Shown here: positions 35,546-48,387 of the stretch, piece after piece | How positions within the stretch are numbered: position 1 is the first letter of the stretch | How the letters are laid out: the number at the start of each line of letters is the position of its first letter | Source of the DNA: Mytilisepta virgata | Lineage: Eukaryota; Mollusca; Bivalvia; Mytilida; Mytilidae | Assembly (NCBI GenBank): GCA_028015205.1 | Contig: CM051513.1 | Span: 48,736,841 to 48,800,840 of the forward strand | DNA: 64,000 nucleotides | Reading direction: 5' to 3' | Program-made: the position numbers and the translations under genes | Notes under the pieces: generated by a model | What the model was told of the DNA's origin: nothing | Databases searched by the model: none | The model's input: the letters and a program-made list of their open reading frames with translations, nothing else

Positions 35546-35868
35546 TTGATTGATTGATTGAATGTTGTTTAACGCCACGTCGACACAAATGGTCATATCG
35601 TGGCGAAAACTAATTTTCTTTTAAAACAAATCAAGTAAGATCAAACTTGATAAAACAAAATGCATATTAACAAGTAAAAACGGAAAATAATAAAAATAAA
35701 ACTAAATAATAAAATTCCTCAAAAATCTGATTATATAAAAAAATATCACAGTTTAAGCTTTTTAAACAAATAAATATACATTATCACAGTCAAAAATAAT
35801 ATCAACAAACAATAAGATTAAACAAATAAACTTGAAATATTACGAACATATTAAAATTGTGATGTGGA

Positions 35869-36684
35869 CTATATTCTAGAATATAGCCCAACATCCCTCA
35901 AATATTTTAAAAGACGGTCGCCAGCGACCTTTGTAAACAAGTCCTTAATATTGTCGACTGTGTAGTACCGACTAATGATGTCGGATTTATCTACACAGTC
36001 TATTAAAAGATGTTTTACAGTGTGTCGGCATTGGCAAGGGATACACTCAGGAGGCGGCTCATTTTCTAAAATAAAAGAATGAGTCGTCCTGGTGTGGCCA
36101 ATGCGACATCTAGTTAAAACAACTTGTTCTCTCCGGCTTCTGCCGAAGAAAAAAATATTTGTGCCAACGGTTGGCTCAATTTGTTGTCTGTAAGCAGATC
36201 CCACTGGGACTGCCACAGACGTAAAACATATTGATAAATCAAAGGTTTAAAATCAGTATAAGGCACTGACATATTAGTAACTGGGTCATCTAAAGCATCC
36301 TTCGCTATACTATCTACGACTGTGTTTCCTCGGATGCCAATATGACTTGGTATCCACATAAAAAATATTTCTTTGCCCATTTGGACAAGTCTTTTATAAA
36401 ATTCAATAATGTGGGAAATTAAAGGGTTTTTATATTTCTGACCTTCTATAGCCAATAAACATGAAAGAGAATCTGAGCAAATAAGGAATTTCAGTTTATT
36501 AGAAGTTCTGACAAATTTTAAAGCAAGAATGATGGCTCTAGCTTCTGCAGTAAATATTGAACTGGAAGATGGAAGACGGAGAGTTGCTACCTGCTGCCCA
36601 TGGACTGCTGCAGCAGCTACTTTGTCCCCGTCCTTGGATCCATCAGTGTAAATTGAGTCATGAAATGCAAATTTTGATTTTATT
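35869..36684 (-). pseudogene. ORF2 C-terminal piece, copy F
   Basis: RNase H and Cys/His C-terminus, with a deletion of about 11 nt near 36178 shifting the frame. Interrupted at 36684 by copy G. Confidence 0.88.
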
Positions 36685-39191
36685 GATTGATTGATTGATT
36701 GTTTTTTAACGCCGTGCTGGCGATATTGCAGCCAATATCACGGCGAGAACGAATTAAAGTCAAACTGATTAAAATTTCAAACATTATCTAAAATCAATAA
36801 ACTATTTACAAATAATATTGAGATTTGAATAAACGGTAAAACTAGAATCACAGTCGAACATCATTCAGAAATAATATCACAGATACGCTATTTAATTAAC
36901 AATGTCAACATATAAAAATTCAGTAAACATAAAATCACGTCAATTAATAATAACAAAGTTTAAGACAATGACAAGTAACTATACTCAAGAACATAGTATA
37001 ATAATCTATATTCTGGAGTATAGTCCTACGTCTTTCAAATATTGTAAAAGACGGTCGCCAGCGACCACTGTAAATAATTCTTTCATATTGTTGACTGTGT
37101 AGTACCGACAAATTATGTCGGATTTATCTACACAGTCAATTAAACGGTGTTTAACAGAGTGACGGCATTGGCATGGAATACACTCAGGAGCCGGCTCACT
37201 CTCTAAAATAAAAGAATGAGTCGTCCTGGTGTGGCCAATGCGACATCTGGTCAACACAACCTGGTCTTTTCGGCTTTTGCCGTAAAAATAAACATTCTTG
37301 CCAACAGCTGGCTCTATCGAATGTAATTTATTGTCTGTAAGCAGATCCCACTGGGACTGCCACAGACGTAAAACATATTTGTATATTAAAGGTTTAAAAT
37401 CAGAATAAGGCACTGACATATTAGTAATGGGGTCATCTAAAGCACCTTCGCTAAACTATCTACGACTGTGTTTCCCTTAATACCAATATGACTTGGTATC
37501 CAGAGAAAAATTATTTCTTTGCCCATTTGGACAAGTCTTTTATAAAATTCAATAATATGGGCAATTAAAGGGTTTTTATATTTCTGACTTTCTACAGCCA
37601 ATAAACATGAAAGAGGATCTGAACAAATAAGAAATTTCAGTTTTTTAGATGTTCTTGCAAACTTTAGAGCAAGAATTATGGCTCTTGCCTCAGCAGTAAA
37701 AATGGAACTGGAGGATGGAAGACGGAGAGTAGCTGCTTGCTGTCCATAGACTGCAGCGGCAGCCACTTTGTCCCCGTCTTTTGATCCATCAGTATAAATA
37801 TTATCATAAAATTCAAAATTTGATTTTATTTCAGCAAAATGTTGCTGAATTATAATAGGGTTTGTTTCAGACTTTTTATGTTTTCTAAGGTCAAAAATAA
37901 ATTTAGGTTTGGGTACAAGCCAAGGTGGCGACTGAGGTATATTAATAGGGGCTATTTCATCAAGGTTGATATCAGAACCAGAAATATGTGGTTTCATCCG
38001 AATACCAAATGGGGGAATTTTATTTTCATGTTGTTCAAATATATCCTCATAGAGAGGATTGAAAACACAGTCGTAGGCAGGATTTGAAGGATATGCTTTT
38101 AGCTTGGTTAAATATTGTAAACCAAGTTTTATCCTACGGTTATAAAGAGACGGCTCGTTCGCCTCTACGTATAAACTCTCCACAGGAGATGTTCTGAACG
38201 CCCCCAAGGCCAAACGTAGGCCTTGGTGGTGAACAGTATCTAAAATTTTTATATAGGATTTGCGAGCAGATCCATATATAATGCACCCATAATCAAGTTT
38301 TGATCGTACAAGTGATCGATATAGATTTAACAAAATATTTTTATCAGCACCCCAGCCAGTGCTAGAAACAACTTTTAAAATATCCAATGTTTTCAGGCAT
38401 TTAGCTTTAAGCATTTTGATATGGGGTAGAAAGGTAAGTTTACTGTCAAAAAGTAACCCAAGGAATTTCGTTTCTTTAACTACTTTAATAGGTACATTGT
38501 AGAGTTTGAGTTCAGGGTCTGGATGTAATTTTCTTTTATTACAGAAATGCATGCAGAGAGTTTTTGAGCTAGAAAATTTAAATCCATTTTCCGTAGCCCA
38601 TTTTTCAATTTTATTAAGAGATAACTGCAATTGACGTTCTATAGTGTTCATATTTTTGGCTCTGTAACAAATCAAGAAGTCATCAACATAAAGAGAGCCT
38701 TCAACATTGTTTTGTAAGGTTTTTGCAAGACTGTTAATTTTAATGCTAAAGAGAGTAACTGAAAGAATACTTCCCTGTGGAACACCCATCTCTTGTTCAT
38801 ACGGATCAGACATTGTTGTATTCACCCTGACTTTGAACTCCCTTTCAGATAGAAAGTTCTGGATAAATGAAGGTAACCTACCTTTCAACCCCATATCGTT
38901 TAAATCCTTTAAAATACCATATTTCCAAGTGGTGTCATACGCCTTTTCCAGATCGAAAAAGACGGACACCACATGTTCACCTTTAGTTGCGTATAAATGA
39001 TTCGAAGCGAACAAGATGATCTAACGTGCCTCTGCCCTGCCGGAACCCACACTGTATGTTGGACAGGAGACAATTCGTCTCTAGGAACCAAACAAGGCGG
39101 TCGTTAATCATCCGTTCAAGTGTCTTGCAGATGCAACTTGTGAGGGCAATTGGCCGATAATTCGACGGTTCAAAATGGTCCTTCCCAGGTT
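36685..39191 (-). mobile_element. LINE copy G: 5'-truncated, inserted in F
   Basis: 2.5 kb with a 15-bp target-site duplication aattttgattttatt (36670-36684 and 39192-39206). The 3' hairpin is at 36710-36745. The 5' end stops within RT at the 'PGK' region, a classic incomplete reverse transcription product. Confidence 0.95.
37006..39191 (-). pseudogene. ORF2 fragment, copy G
   Basis: RT (including YVDD) to C-terminus. There is a 1-nt deletion near 37443 in RNase H and an 8-nt deletion near 38987 in RT. 5' truncated. Confidence 0.92.
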
Positions 39192-39206
39192 AATTTTGAT
39201 TTTATT

Positions 39207-40360
39207 TCAGCAAAAAGTTGCTGAATTATAATTGGGTTAGTTTCCGACTTTTTATGTTTTCTGATGTCAAAAATAAATGTGGGTTTGGGTACAAGCCAAG
39301 GTGGTGATTGAGGTATATTAATAGGGGCTATTTCACCAAGGTTAATGTTGGAACCAGAAATGTGTGGTTTCATCCGGATACCAAAAGGAGGAATTTTGTT
39401 TTCATGCTGTTCAAATATATCCTCATAGAGAGGGTTGAAAACACAATCGTAGGCAGGATTTGAAGGGTAAGCTTTCAGCTTCGTTAAATATTGTAGACCA
39501 AGTTTTATTCTACGGTTGTTAAGAGACGGCTCGTTCGCCTCTATATATAAACTTTCTACGGGAGATGTTCTGAACGCCCCCAAGGCCAAACGTAGGCCTT
39601 GGTGGTGAACAGTATCTAGAATTTTTATATAGGATTTGCGAGCAGATCCATAGATAATAGAACAATAGTCAAGTTTTGATCTCACTAAAGATCTATATAA
39701 ATTGAACAAAATGCTTTTATCAGCGCCCCAGTCAGTGCTGGAAACAACTTTTAAAATGTCCAGTGCCTTCAAGCATTTAGCTTTCAGCATTTTGATATGG
39801 GGTAGAAAGGTGAGTTTATTATCAAACAGAATTCCAAGGAATTTAGTTTCTTTCACAACTTTAATAGGTGCATTGTAGAGCTTTAGTTCAGGGTCTAAAT
39901 GCAGTTTACGTTTGTTACAAAAATGCATACAGACGGTTTTTGAGTTGGAAAATTTAAAACCATTTTCTGTGGCCCACTTTTCAATTTTATTTAAAGACAA
40001 CTGTAGCTGTCTTTCTATATTGTTCATATTTTTAGCCCTATAACATATCAAAAAGTCATCTACATAGAGGGAGCCCTCAACATTTTGTTTTAATGTTTTA
40101 GCTAAACTGTTTATTTTTATACTAAATAAAGTGACGGAGAGGATACTTCCTTGAGGAACACTCATTTCTTGCTCAAAAAGGTCAGACATGGTGGTGTTAA
40201 CCTTGACCTTGAACTGTCTGTCTGAAAGAAAATTTTCAATGAAGGTAGGTAACCTACCTTTCAACCCCATATCATTTAGGTCTTTCAAAATACCATATTT
40301 CCAAGTGGTGTCGTATGCTTTTTCAAGATCGAAAAAGACCGACACCACATGTTCAGCCTT
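39207..40360 (-). pseudogene. ORF2 RT piece, copy F
   Basis: Open frame from 'VSVFFDLEKAYD' through YVDD to 'FDIRKHKKSETNP'. The normally invariant GVPQGS reads SVPQGS. It joins the RNase H piece at 36684 once G is removed. Confidence 0.9.
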
Positions 40361-43300
40361 AATTGATTGATTAAATATTGTTTAACGCCGAGTTGGCGAT
40401 ATTACAGCCAATATCACGGCGAGAACTAATCTGAAATGGAATGGAGCTGATTAAAATTAAATACAGCATCTAAAACCAATAGACTATTTACAAATAAAAT
40501 TAATTCCAGTATAAACAATAAAATAGATATATGGCAAAAAGTAACAAAACATTTCCAATATCACAGACATGCAAAATATCACAGAAAAGCTATCATACAA
40601 ATACAATCAATAAATTAATACAAGACAAAACAATAACAAATTAAAATTCTGGATAAGGACTATAATCAGGAATACAGTCATACGGACTATATTCTCGAGT
40701 ATAGTCCAACGTCCTTTAAATATTGTAATATACGGTTGCCAGCAACCTTTGTAAATAAATCTTTCATATTGTTGACTGTGTAGTACCGACAAATAATGTC
40801 GGATTTATCTACACAGTCAATTAAAAGATGTTCAATACTATGTCGACATTGGCAAGGTATACACTCAGGGGGCGGCTCACTCTCTAAAATAAAAGAGTGA
40901 GTCGTCCTGGTGTGGCCAATGCGACATCTAGTTAAAACAACTTGATCTCTTCGGCTTTTGCCAGAGAAACAAACATTCCTGCCAACAGTTGGCTCTATAG
41001 AATGAAGTTTATTGTCTGTAAGCAGATCCCACTGGGACTGCCACAGACGTATGATATACTTAAAAATCAAAGGTTTAAAATCAGTATATGGCACTGACAC
41101 ATTAGTAACGGGGTCGTCTAAAGCATCCTTCGCTATCCTATCTACAACTGTGTTTCCTCTTATACCAATATGACTTGGTATCCAGAAAAAGATTATTTGT
41201 TTACCCATATGGGCAAGCCTTTTATAGAATTCAATAATGTGTGAAATTAAAGGGTTTTTATACTTTTGACTTTCTATAGCCAATAAACATGAAAGAGAAT
41301 CTGAACAAATTAGAAAGTTTTGTTTATCAGAAGATCTAATGAATTTCAAGGCAAGAATGATAGCTCTTGCTTCAGCTGTAAATATAGAACTGGAAGATGG
41401 AAGACGAAGAGTCGCTGCCCGTTGTCCATAAACAGCAGCAGCAGCTACTTTATCTCCGTCTTTTGATCCATCAGTATAAATGGTATCGAACCCTTGGAAA
41501 TTTGATTTAATTTCAGCAAACTGTTGCTGAATTTCAATGGGATTAGTCTCAGACTTTTTATGTTTTCTGAGGTCAAAAATTAATTTAGGCTTGGGTATAA
41601 GCCAAGGTGGCGATTGAGGTATATTAATAGGGGCTATTTCATCAAGGCTGATATCAGAACCAGAAATATGTGGTTTCATCCGAATACCAAATGGAGGGAT
41701 TTTATTTTCATGTTGTAGGAATATATCCTCATAGAGAGGATTGAAAACACAGTCGTAGGCAGGATTTGAAGGATATGCTTTGAGCTTGGTCAAGTATTGT
41801 AAACCAAGTTTTATCCTACGGTTATAAAGAGACGGCTCGTTCGCCTCTACATATAAACTCTCCACAGGAGATGTTCTGAACGCCCCCAAGGCCAAACGTA
41901 AGCCTTGGTGGTGAACAGTATCTAAAATCTTTATATAGGATTTGCGAGCAGATCCATATATAATGGAACCATAATCAAGTTTTGATCTAATTAAAGATCG
42001 GTATAAATTTAATAAAATATTTTGATCAGCACCCCAGTCAGTGCTGGAAATAACTTTTAAAATATCTAATGCTTTCAAGCATTTAGCCTTAAGCATTTTG
42101 ATATGGGGTAGAAAGGTAAGTTTACTGTCAAATAGAATACCAAGAAATTTGGTTTCTTTGACGACCTTAATGGTAGAATTATAAATTTTAAGTTCAGGGT
42201 CTAAATGCAATTTTCGTTTATTACAAAAATGCATACATACTGTTTTGGAGTTGGAAAATTTAAAACCATTTTCCATAGCCCATTTTTCAATTTTATTTAA
42301 AGATAACTGTAGCTGTCTTTCTGTGTTGTTCATATTTTTACCTCTATAGCATATAAGAAAATCATCAACATAAAGCGAGCCTTCAACATTCGTTTGTAAT
42401 GTTTTAGCCAAACTATTTATTTTTATACTGAATAGAGTAACAGAGAGGATACTACCCTGAGGGACACCCATCTCTTGTTCAAAAGGGTCAGACATAGTAG
42501 TATTAACCTTGACTTTAAACTGTCTGTCTGACAAAAAGTTTTCAATAAATGAGGGTAATCTACCTTTCAACCCCATATCATTTAAGTCTTTTAAAATTCC
42601 ATATTTCCAGGTGGTGTCGTATGCTTTTTCAAGGTCGAAAAAGACCGACACCACATGTTCACCTTTAGCAAACCCGTTGCGTATGAAAGACTCGAAGCGA
42701 ACAAGATGATCCAACGTGCTTCTGCCCTGCCGGAATCCACACTGTATATTGGACAGGAGACCATTGGTCTCAAGGAACCAGACAAGGTGGTCGTTGATCA
42801 TCCGCTCCATTGTCTTGCATACGCAGCTTGTGAGGGCAATTGGCCGATAATTCGACGATTCAAAATGATCTTTTCCTGGTTTTGGAATAGGGATAACTGT
42901 AGCTTGCTTCCAGATGGAAGGCAAGTCACCAGTTACCCATACTTTATTGAGAAGACCCAAAAGAGTTTCTAAACACGTTTCAGGAAGGTGTTTCAATAGT
43001 GTATAATGAATATCATCTGGGCCACATGCTGTGTCATGGGCCTTTGCCAGAGAATTTTTTAGTTCATCAAGAGAGAAAGGACGGTTGTAGTCTTCTGAAT
43101 TGTTTGATCGAAAGTTAAGTTTGGTTCTTTCGGTTCGGTTTTTGATACGTTGAAATTCCTGAGAGTAATTTTGAGAAGAAGAATTTTTTGAAAAGGTTTC
43201 ACCAAGTTTTTGAGATATTTCATTTTCTGCTGTTAAAAGGGTTTGTCCATCTTTTAGATGGTGAAGATTGGCTTTCCTGTTTTTACCGTTTAGTTTTTGA

Positions 43301-43419
43301 ATAAAGTTCCAAACTTTATTCATTGGAGTATGGGAATTTATTTTTGAGACGAAGTTTTACCAAGACTTACGTCTCTTTTGTTTGAATGTTCTACGTGCTT
43401 TTGCGCGGAATATACGGAT
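40361..43419 (-). mobile_element. LINE copy H: 5'-truncated, in F, no TSD, target deletion
   Basis: The 3' tail begins at about 40361 and the hairpin is at 40386-40421. The 5' end stops at the 'RIFRAKARRTFK' region of ORF2, where sequence jumps to the RT start of another copy (F) at 43420. No target-site duplication is found. Compared with other copies F lacks about 135 bp at the junction. Confidence 0.85.
40687..43419 (-). pseudogene. ORF2 fragment, copy H
   Basis: Open from 43323 to the normal stop at 40687 (878 codons), covering RT (YVDD), RNase H with all four acidic residues, and the C-terminal Cys/His motif. A CAA-to-TAA change near 43359 stops the upstream remainder. Confidence 0.92.
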
Positions 43420-44982
43420 CCGTTCCATCGTCTTGCATACGCAACTTGTGAGGGCAATTGGCCGATAATTCGACGATTCAAAATGATCTTTCCCAGGTTT
43501 TGGAACGGGATAACTGTAGCTTGCTTCCAGAGGGAAGGCAAGTCGCCAGTAACCCATATTTTATTGAGGAGATCCAAAAGGGTTTCTAAACATGTATAAG
43601 GAAGGTGTTTCAGAAGTTTATAATGAATATCATCTGGGCCACATGCCGTGTCATGGGCCTTCGCCAGAGAATTTTTGAGTTCATCAAGAGAGAAAGGACG
43701 GTTGTAGTCTTCTGAATTGTTTGATCGAAAGTTAAGTTTGGTTTTTTCGGTTCGGGTTTTAATACGTTGAAATTCCTGAGAGTAATTTTGAGAAGAAGAA
43801 TTTTTAGAAAAGGTTTCACCAAGTTTTTGAGAGATTTCATTTTCTGATGTTAAAAGGGTTTGGCCATCTTTTAGATGGTGAAGATTGGCTTTCCTGTTTT
43901 TACCGTTAAGCTTTTGTATAAAGTTCCAAACTTTGTTCATTGGTGTATGAGAATTCAATTTTGAGACGAAGTTTTGCCAAGACTTTCGTCTTTTTTGTTT
44001 GAATGTTCGACGCGCTTTTGCACGGAATATACGGAAACTACTTAAATTATCTTGTGTTGGATGTTTATTGAATCGTCGTTCGGCCTTCTTCCTACTTGTT
44101 TTCGCCTCCTCACAATCATCGTCAAACCATGGTTTGCTGGGTTGTTTTGGATTTGTCGAGGTTTTAGGAATGGCTCTCTCGGCTATCAATACTAACGTTT
44201 CATTAAATTTAAGAACTGGATGAATAAAATTATCAAAATTATCTATTTTAAGTTCATCGACAGAGTTGCTCGAACAAAGACCAATTGGCTTTGTCAAATT
44301 TCCAGCGAGCAACTCTCTCAGATGCAGTAGGAAACAAATTTTCCAAAATGATTGGAAAATGATCACTTCCGCACAAGTCATCATGAACTCGCCATGAGTA
44401 ATCCAGCAGCAAAGAAGGATCACATATTGTTAAATCGATAGCCGAATAAGAACCATTTCCTGGATGAAGATAAGTAACAGAACCATCGTTAAATACGCAC
44501 AATCCTTCCTGGTTTAGGAAATCTTCGATTTTCTTTCCTTTATTATTTTGCATATTACTACCCCAAATAGGGTTGTGAGCGTTTAAATCTCCCACCAGTA
44601 GGAAAGGAGCTGGCAACTGACTGATCAAAGATCTGAGTTGCTGAGAATCCAAGGTTGAATTTGGAGGAATATATACTGAACATATAGTAATTGATTTTTC
44701 AAGAGAAACTCTGACAGCAACAGCTTGCAAATTTGTTGTATGGTTAACCTGACTGTGAATAATGTTATTTTTAACAAGGATAGAAGAACCGCCTGCAGCT
44801 CTTTCATCCTTTCCGACGTAAGTACTGTATAATGTATAGTTTTTAACATTAATTGAATCATTTTCTTTCAAGTGAGTTTCTTGGAGACAAATAGCAACAG
44901 GAAGGAATGTTTGTATCAGTAACGATAGTTCGATAAAGTTAGTTTTTAAACCCCGGCAATTCCATTGTAATATTTTATTCAT
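43420..44982 (-). pseudogene. ORF2 N-terminal piece, copy F
   Basis: ATG at 44982 overlaps the ORF1 end (ATGA). Endonuclease motifs QWNCRGL and SDHFPI are present, but MGDFNAH reads VGDLNAH. A 2-nt deletion near 44258 and a 1-nt deletion near 43505 shift the frame. Confidence 0.9.
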
Positions 44983-46482
44983 TTTCTGGGCGGACGAATA
45001 GGAGATAATTTGTTACTACGCCGCGCTTGCGGGGAACAGCTCCCATTCCTCCGAACAGAGCCATTTGAAATGGGGTCACCCCAGACTGATTCAGAATAAT
45101 CATCTGGGGTTACTTCCATTTGGCTGTCATCATCGCCATATTCGGATGACAGCGTCTGAAATTTAACCAAGTGCTTTTCCGCTTTCTTTATGCGACCAGT
45201 GTTCTGTTTTAACTTTTCTATTGAAGATGAACGTTTATTTTGCTGTTGTGATGATGAGGACTGCTTATTGGATTTCTGCGGTGAAGACTGTTTATTTGAG
45301 GACTTCTGAGGCGAAGATTGTTTATTGGTTGAAGTTGAGGACTTTTCTGTTGAGGATTGAGATTTTCTATTTGAAGCATTATTTGCAGATTTGTTTGATG
45401 TTTGAATTTTTTAGATCTTCGCGCATCTGGTTGTCAACATTAGAGTCCAGGTAGATGTCGGCCATCTCAAAGTGGTTGAATGGTAGAGATGAAGTTGTTG
45501 TTTGCGAAGAACTAGAGGACTGGGTCGGAGTAAATTCAGAAATAAGTTTTGGCATTTCAGCACCCTGTGGCCATGTAAATACTGTTTGAATACTAAGTGT
45601 TCTTGTGGTTAAAGGACCTTTTACTTTTTCGGCGTAAGAAGTAGAAGTATTTGGAATTAAATTATCCGAGGCAGAGACCAATTTTTTAGCTTCTTGGTAA
45701 CTCACGTGTTTGTCCACTTTGACTTTTTGAATTTCTAGTTCGCGTTTGTAGAATTCACACGCTCTTGAATTTGCCATGTGGTTACCGCTGCAGTTAGTAC
45801 ATTTGGCTTCCCCTTCACATTCAAAACTGGAATGGCCTTCAACAGAACACTTGACACACCTTTCTGTCCCCCTGCAAGAACTCTTCCCGAGTCCAAACTT
45901 TTGACATTTGAAACACCGGGTAGGGTTAGGAACGAAAGGGTCAACTCGTATTCTGAAAGGTCCTATGTAGATGTGATCAGGGATTTTCGGTAGTTCGAAT
46001 GTTAACAGATATGTATTCAGTTTTATAATTTTGGATTCAGATCTTTTGGTGAAACGTTTGACTTTTGAGATATGTTGAGATTTTAGTTCATTGCAGATTT
46101 CTTCTTCTGACATGTCAAATAGCACCTTGACAGTAATTGAGGGTTCTGTGAGGAGTTGCAGAGACTGCAAGTTCCATGACTTCCTGAATTGATAACAGAT
46201 TTCTGGATTGTTGTTGTCTCGTGCACTCTACAAGCAAACTTCCATTTTGGTAACATTTTTAACTGTACCGGCAACTGACTGTATAGTTTTATGTAAAACG
46301 AAAGGGGATATCTTAGTTAAAGGTTTTTCTTTGTCTAAACTGGTCAAAACGATAAATCTGGGGAAAATGTCAGAGTTTGTGTTTAAAATTTTGTTTGGAA
46401 TGTCCTCATTGTCACTGGAATCCTGCAATTTTCTTTTGTTTATGGATGAATTTGGGTTGTTTTTTTTGTTTTGAGAATCCAT
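44979..46482 (-). pseudogene. ORF1, copy F, several frameshifts
   Basis: ATG at 46482. The knuckles CFKCQKFGLGKSSC (His replaced by Leu), CVKCSVEGHSSFEC and CTNCSGNHMANSRAC can be read. A deletion near 46130 removes the VIRDRD block, and frame changes occur near 46250 and 45410. The tail has short repeats rich in S, N, K and Q. Clearly non-functional. Confidence 0.88.
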
Positions 46483-46957
46483 GGTGATATATAATTGTTT
46501 CGTTATCCTTGCTCCCCGCCCACCTCGGAGCAGCATCAAAACGATGTATGCTTGCCACATTTGTGACAAGCACCAGGGCTACAAGTATAAGATACTCGCA
46601 TGGAATACTTTTTAATGGGCGCAAACCTCGTGTCAGGGGTTGCCTGACGATTGATTGATTGATTGATTGTTGTTTAACGCCGTAAGGACAGTATTGCAGC
46701 CATACCACGGCGAAAACTAATTAGAATACGATTGTATTAAAACAAATAGTGTATAAAATGGATTGACTATTTACAAATAAAAGACAGGAATAAACAGTAA
46801 AACAAGTATCACAATGACACTATCACAGGTAATATTTTCAAAACAAAACAAACAATATCACAGATAAGCTATCACATATTCATAAAATAACAATCATATA
46901 CCAGAATTAGGTAAGCATTTATTCGGTAAGGACCATACTCGAGAACATAGTCATAGA

Positions 46958-48070
46958 CTATATTCTCGAATATAGTCCAACGTCCTTTAAATATTTTAAA
47001 ATCTGGTCGCCAGCGACAATTGTAAATAGATATTTCATATTATTGACTGTGTAGTACCGACTAATAATGTCGGATTTATCTACACAGTCAATTAAAAGAT
47101 GTTTAATACTATGTCGACATTGGCAGGGAATACACTCAGGAGGCGGCTCATTCTCTAAAATAAAAGAATGAGTCGTCCTGGTGTGGCCAATGCGACATCT
47201 AGTTAAAACAACTTGGTCTCTACGGCTTTTGCCGAAGAAACAAACATTCTTGCCAACTGTTGGCTCTATCGAATGTAATTTATTGTCTGTAAGCAGATCC
47301 CACTGGGACTGCCACAGACGTAAAACATACTTGTATATTAAAGGTTTAAAATCAGAGTAAGGCACTGACATATTAGTTATGGGGTCTTCTAAAGCATCCT
47401 TCGCTATTCTATCTACGACTGTGTTTCCTCGGATACCAATATGACTTGGTACCCAGAGAAAAATAATTTCTTTGCCCATTTGGACAAGTCTTTTATAAAA
47501 TTCAATAATATGGGCAATTAAAGGGTTTTTATATTTCTGACCTTCGATAGCCAATAAGCATGAAAGTGAATCTGAACAAATAAGAAATTTAAGTTTTTCA
47601 GATGTTCTTGCAAACTTTAAAGCAAGAATTATGGCTCTGGCTTCAGCAGTAAAAATGGAACTGGAGGATGGAAGACGGAGAGTTGCTGCTTGCTGTCTAT
47701 AGACAGCAGCGGCAGCCACTTTGTCCCCGTCCTTCGACCCATCAGTATAAATAGAGTCATGAAATTCAAACTTAGATTTTATTTCAGCAAAGTGTTGCTG
47801 AATAAGAATAGGGTTTGTTTCGGACTTTTTATGTTTTCTAAGGTCAAAATTAAACATAGGTCTGGGTACAAGCCAAGGTGGTGATTGAGGTATATTAATG
47901 GGGGCAATTTCATCAAGGTTGATGTTAGAACCCGAAATATGTGGTTTCATCCGGATACCAAAAGGAGGAATTTTATTTTCATATTGTTCAAATATATTCT
48001 CACAGAGAGGATTGAAAACACAGTCGTAGGCAGGATTTGAAGGATATGCTTTTAGCTTGGTTAAATATTG
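46958..48070 (-). pseudogene. ORF2 C-terminal piece, copy I
   Basis: Open frame through RNase H (TDGSKDGD, AEARAI, CSDSLS, WVPSHIG) to the normal stop. Interrupted at 48070 by copy J. It continues for 145 bp at 61343-61487. Confidence 0.9.
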
Positions 48071-48387
48071 ATTGATTGTTTTTTAACGCCGTACTGGCGA
48101 TATTGCAGCCAATATCACGGCGAGAACGAATTAGACTCAAACTGATTAAAATTTCAAACATTATCTAAAATCGATAGCCTATTTACAAATAATATTGAAA
48201 GTTGAATAAACAGTAAAACTAAAATCACAGTCAAACATCATTCAGAAAAAAAATATCACAGATACGCTATTTAATCAACAATGTCAACATATATAAAATA
48301 TTCAGTAAACATAAAATCACGTCAATTAATAATAACAACGTTTAAGACAATGACCAATAACTATACTCAAGAACATAGTATAGTAAT

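Noticed and set aside
42800..44030. Simple tandem duplication inside one LINE to explain the repeat across 43419
   Set aside because: The two segments differ at many positions (roughly 5 percent by eye) and share no recent-duplication identity. A truncated insertion into another copy fits better.
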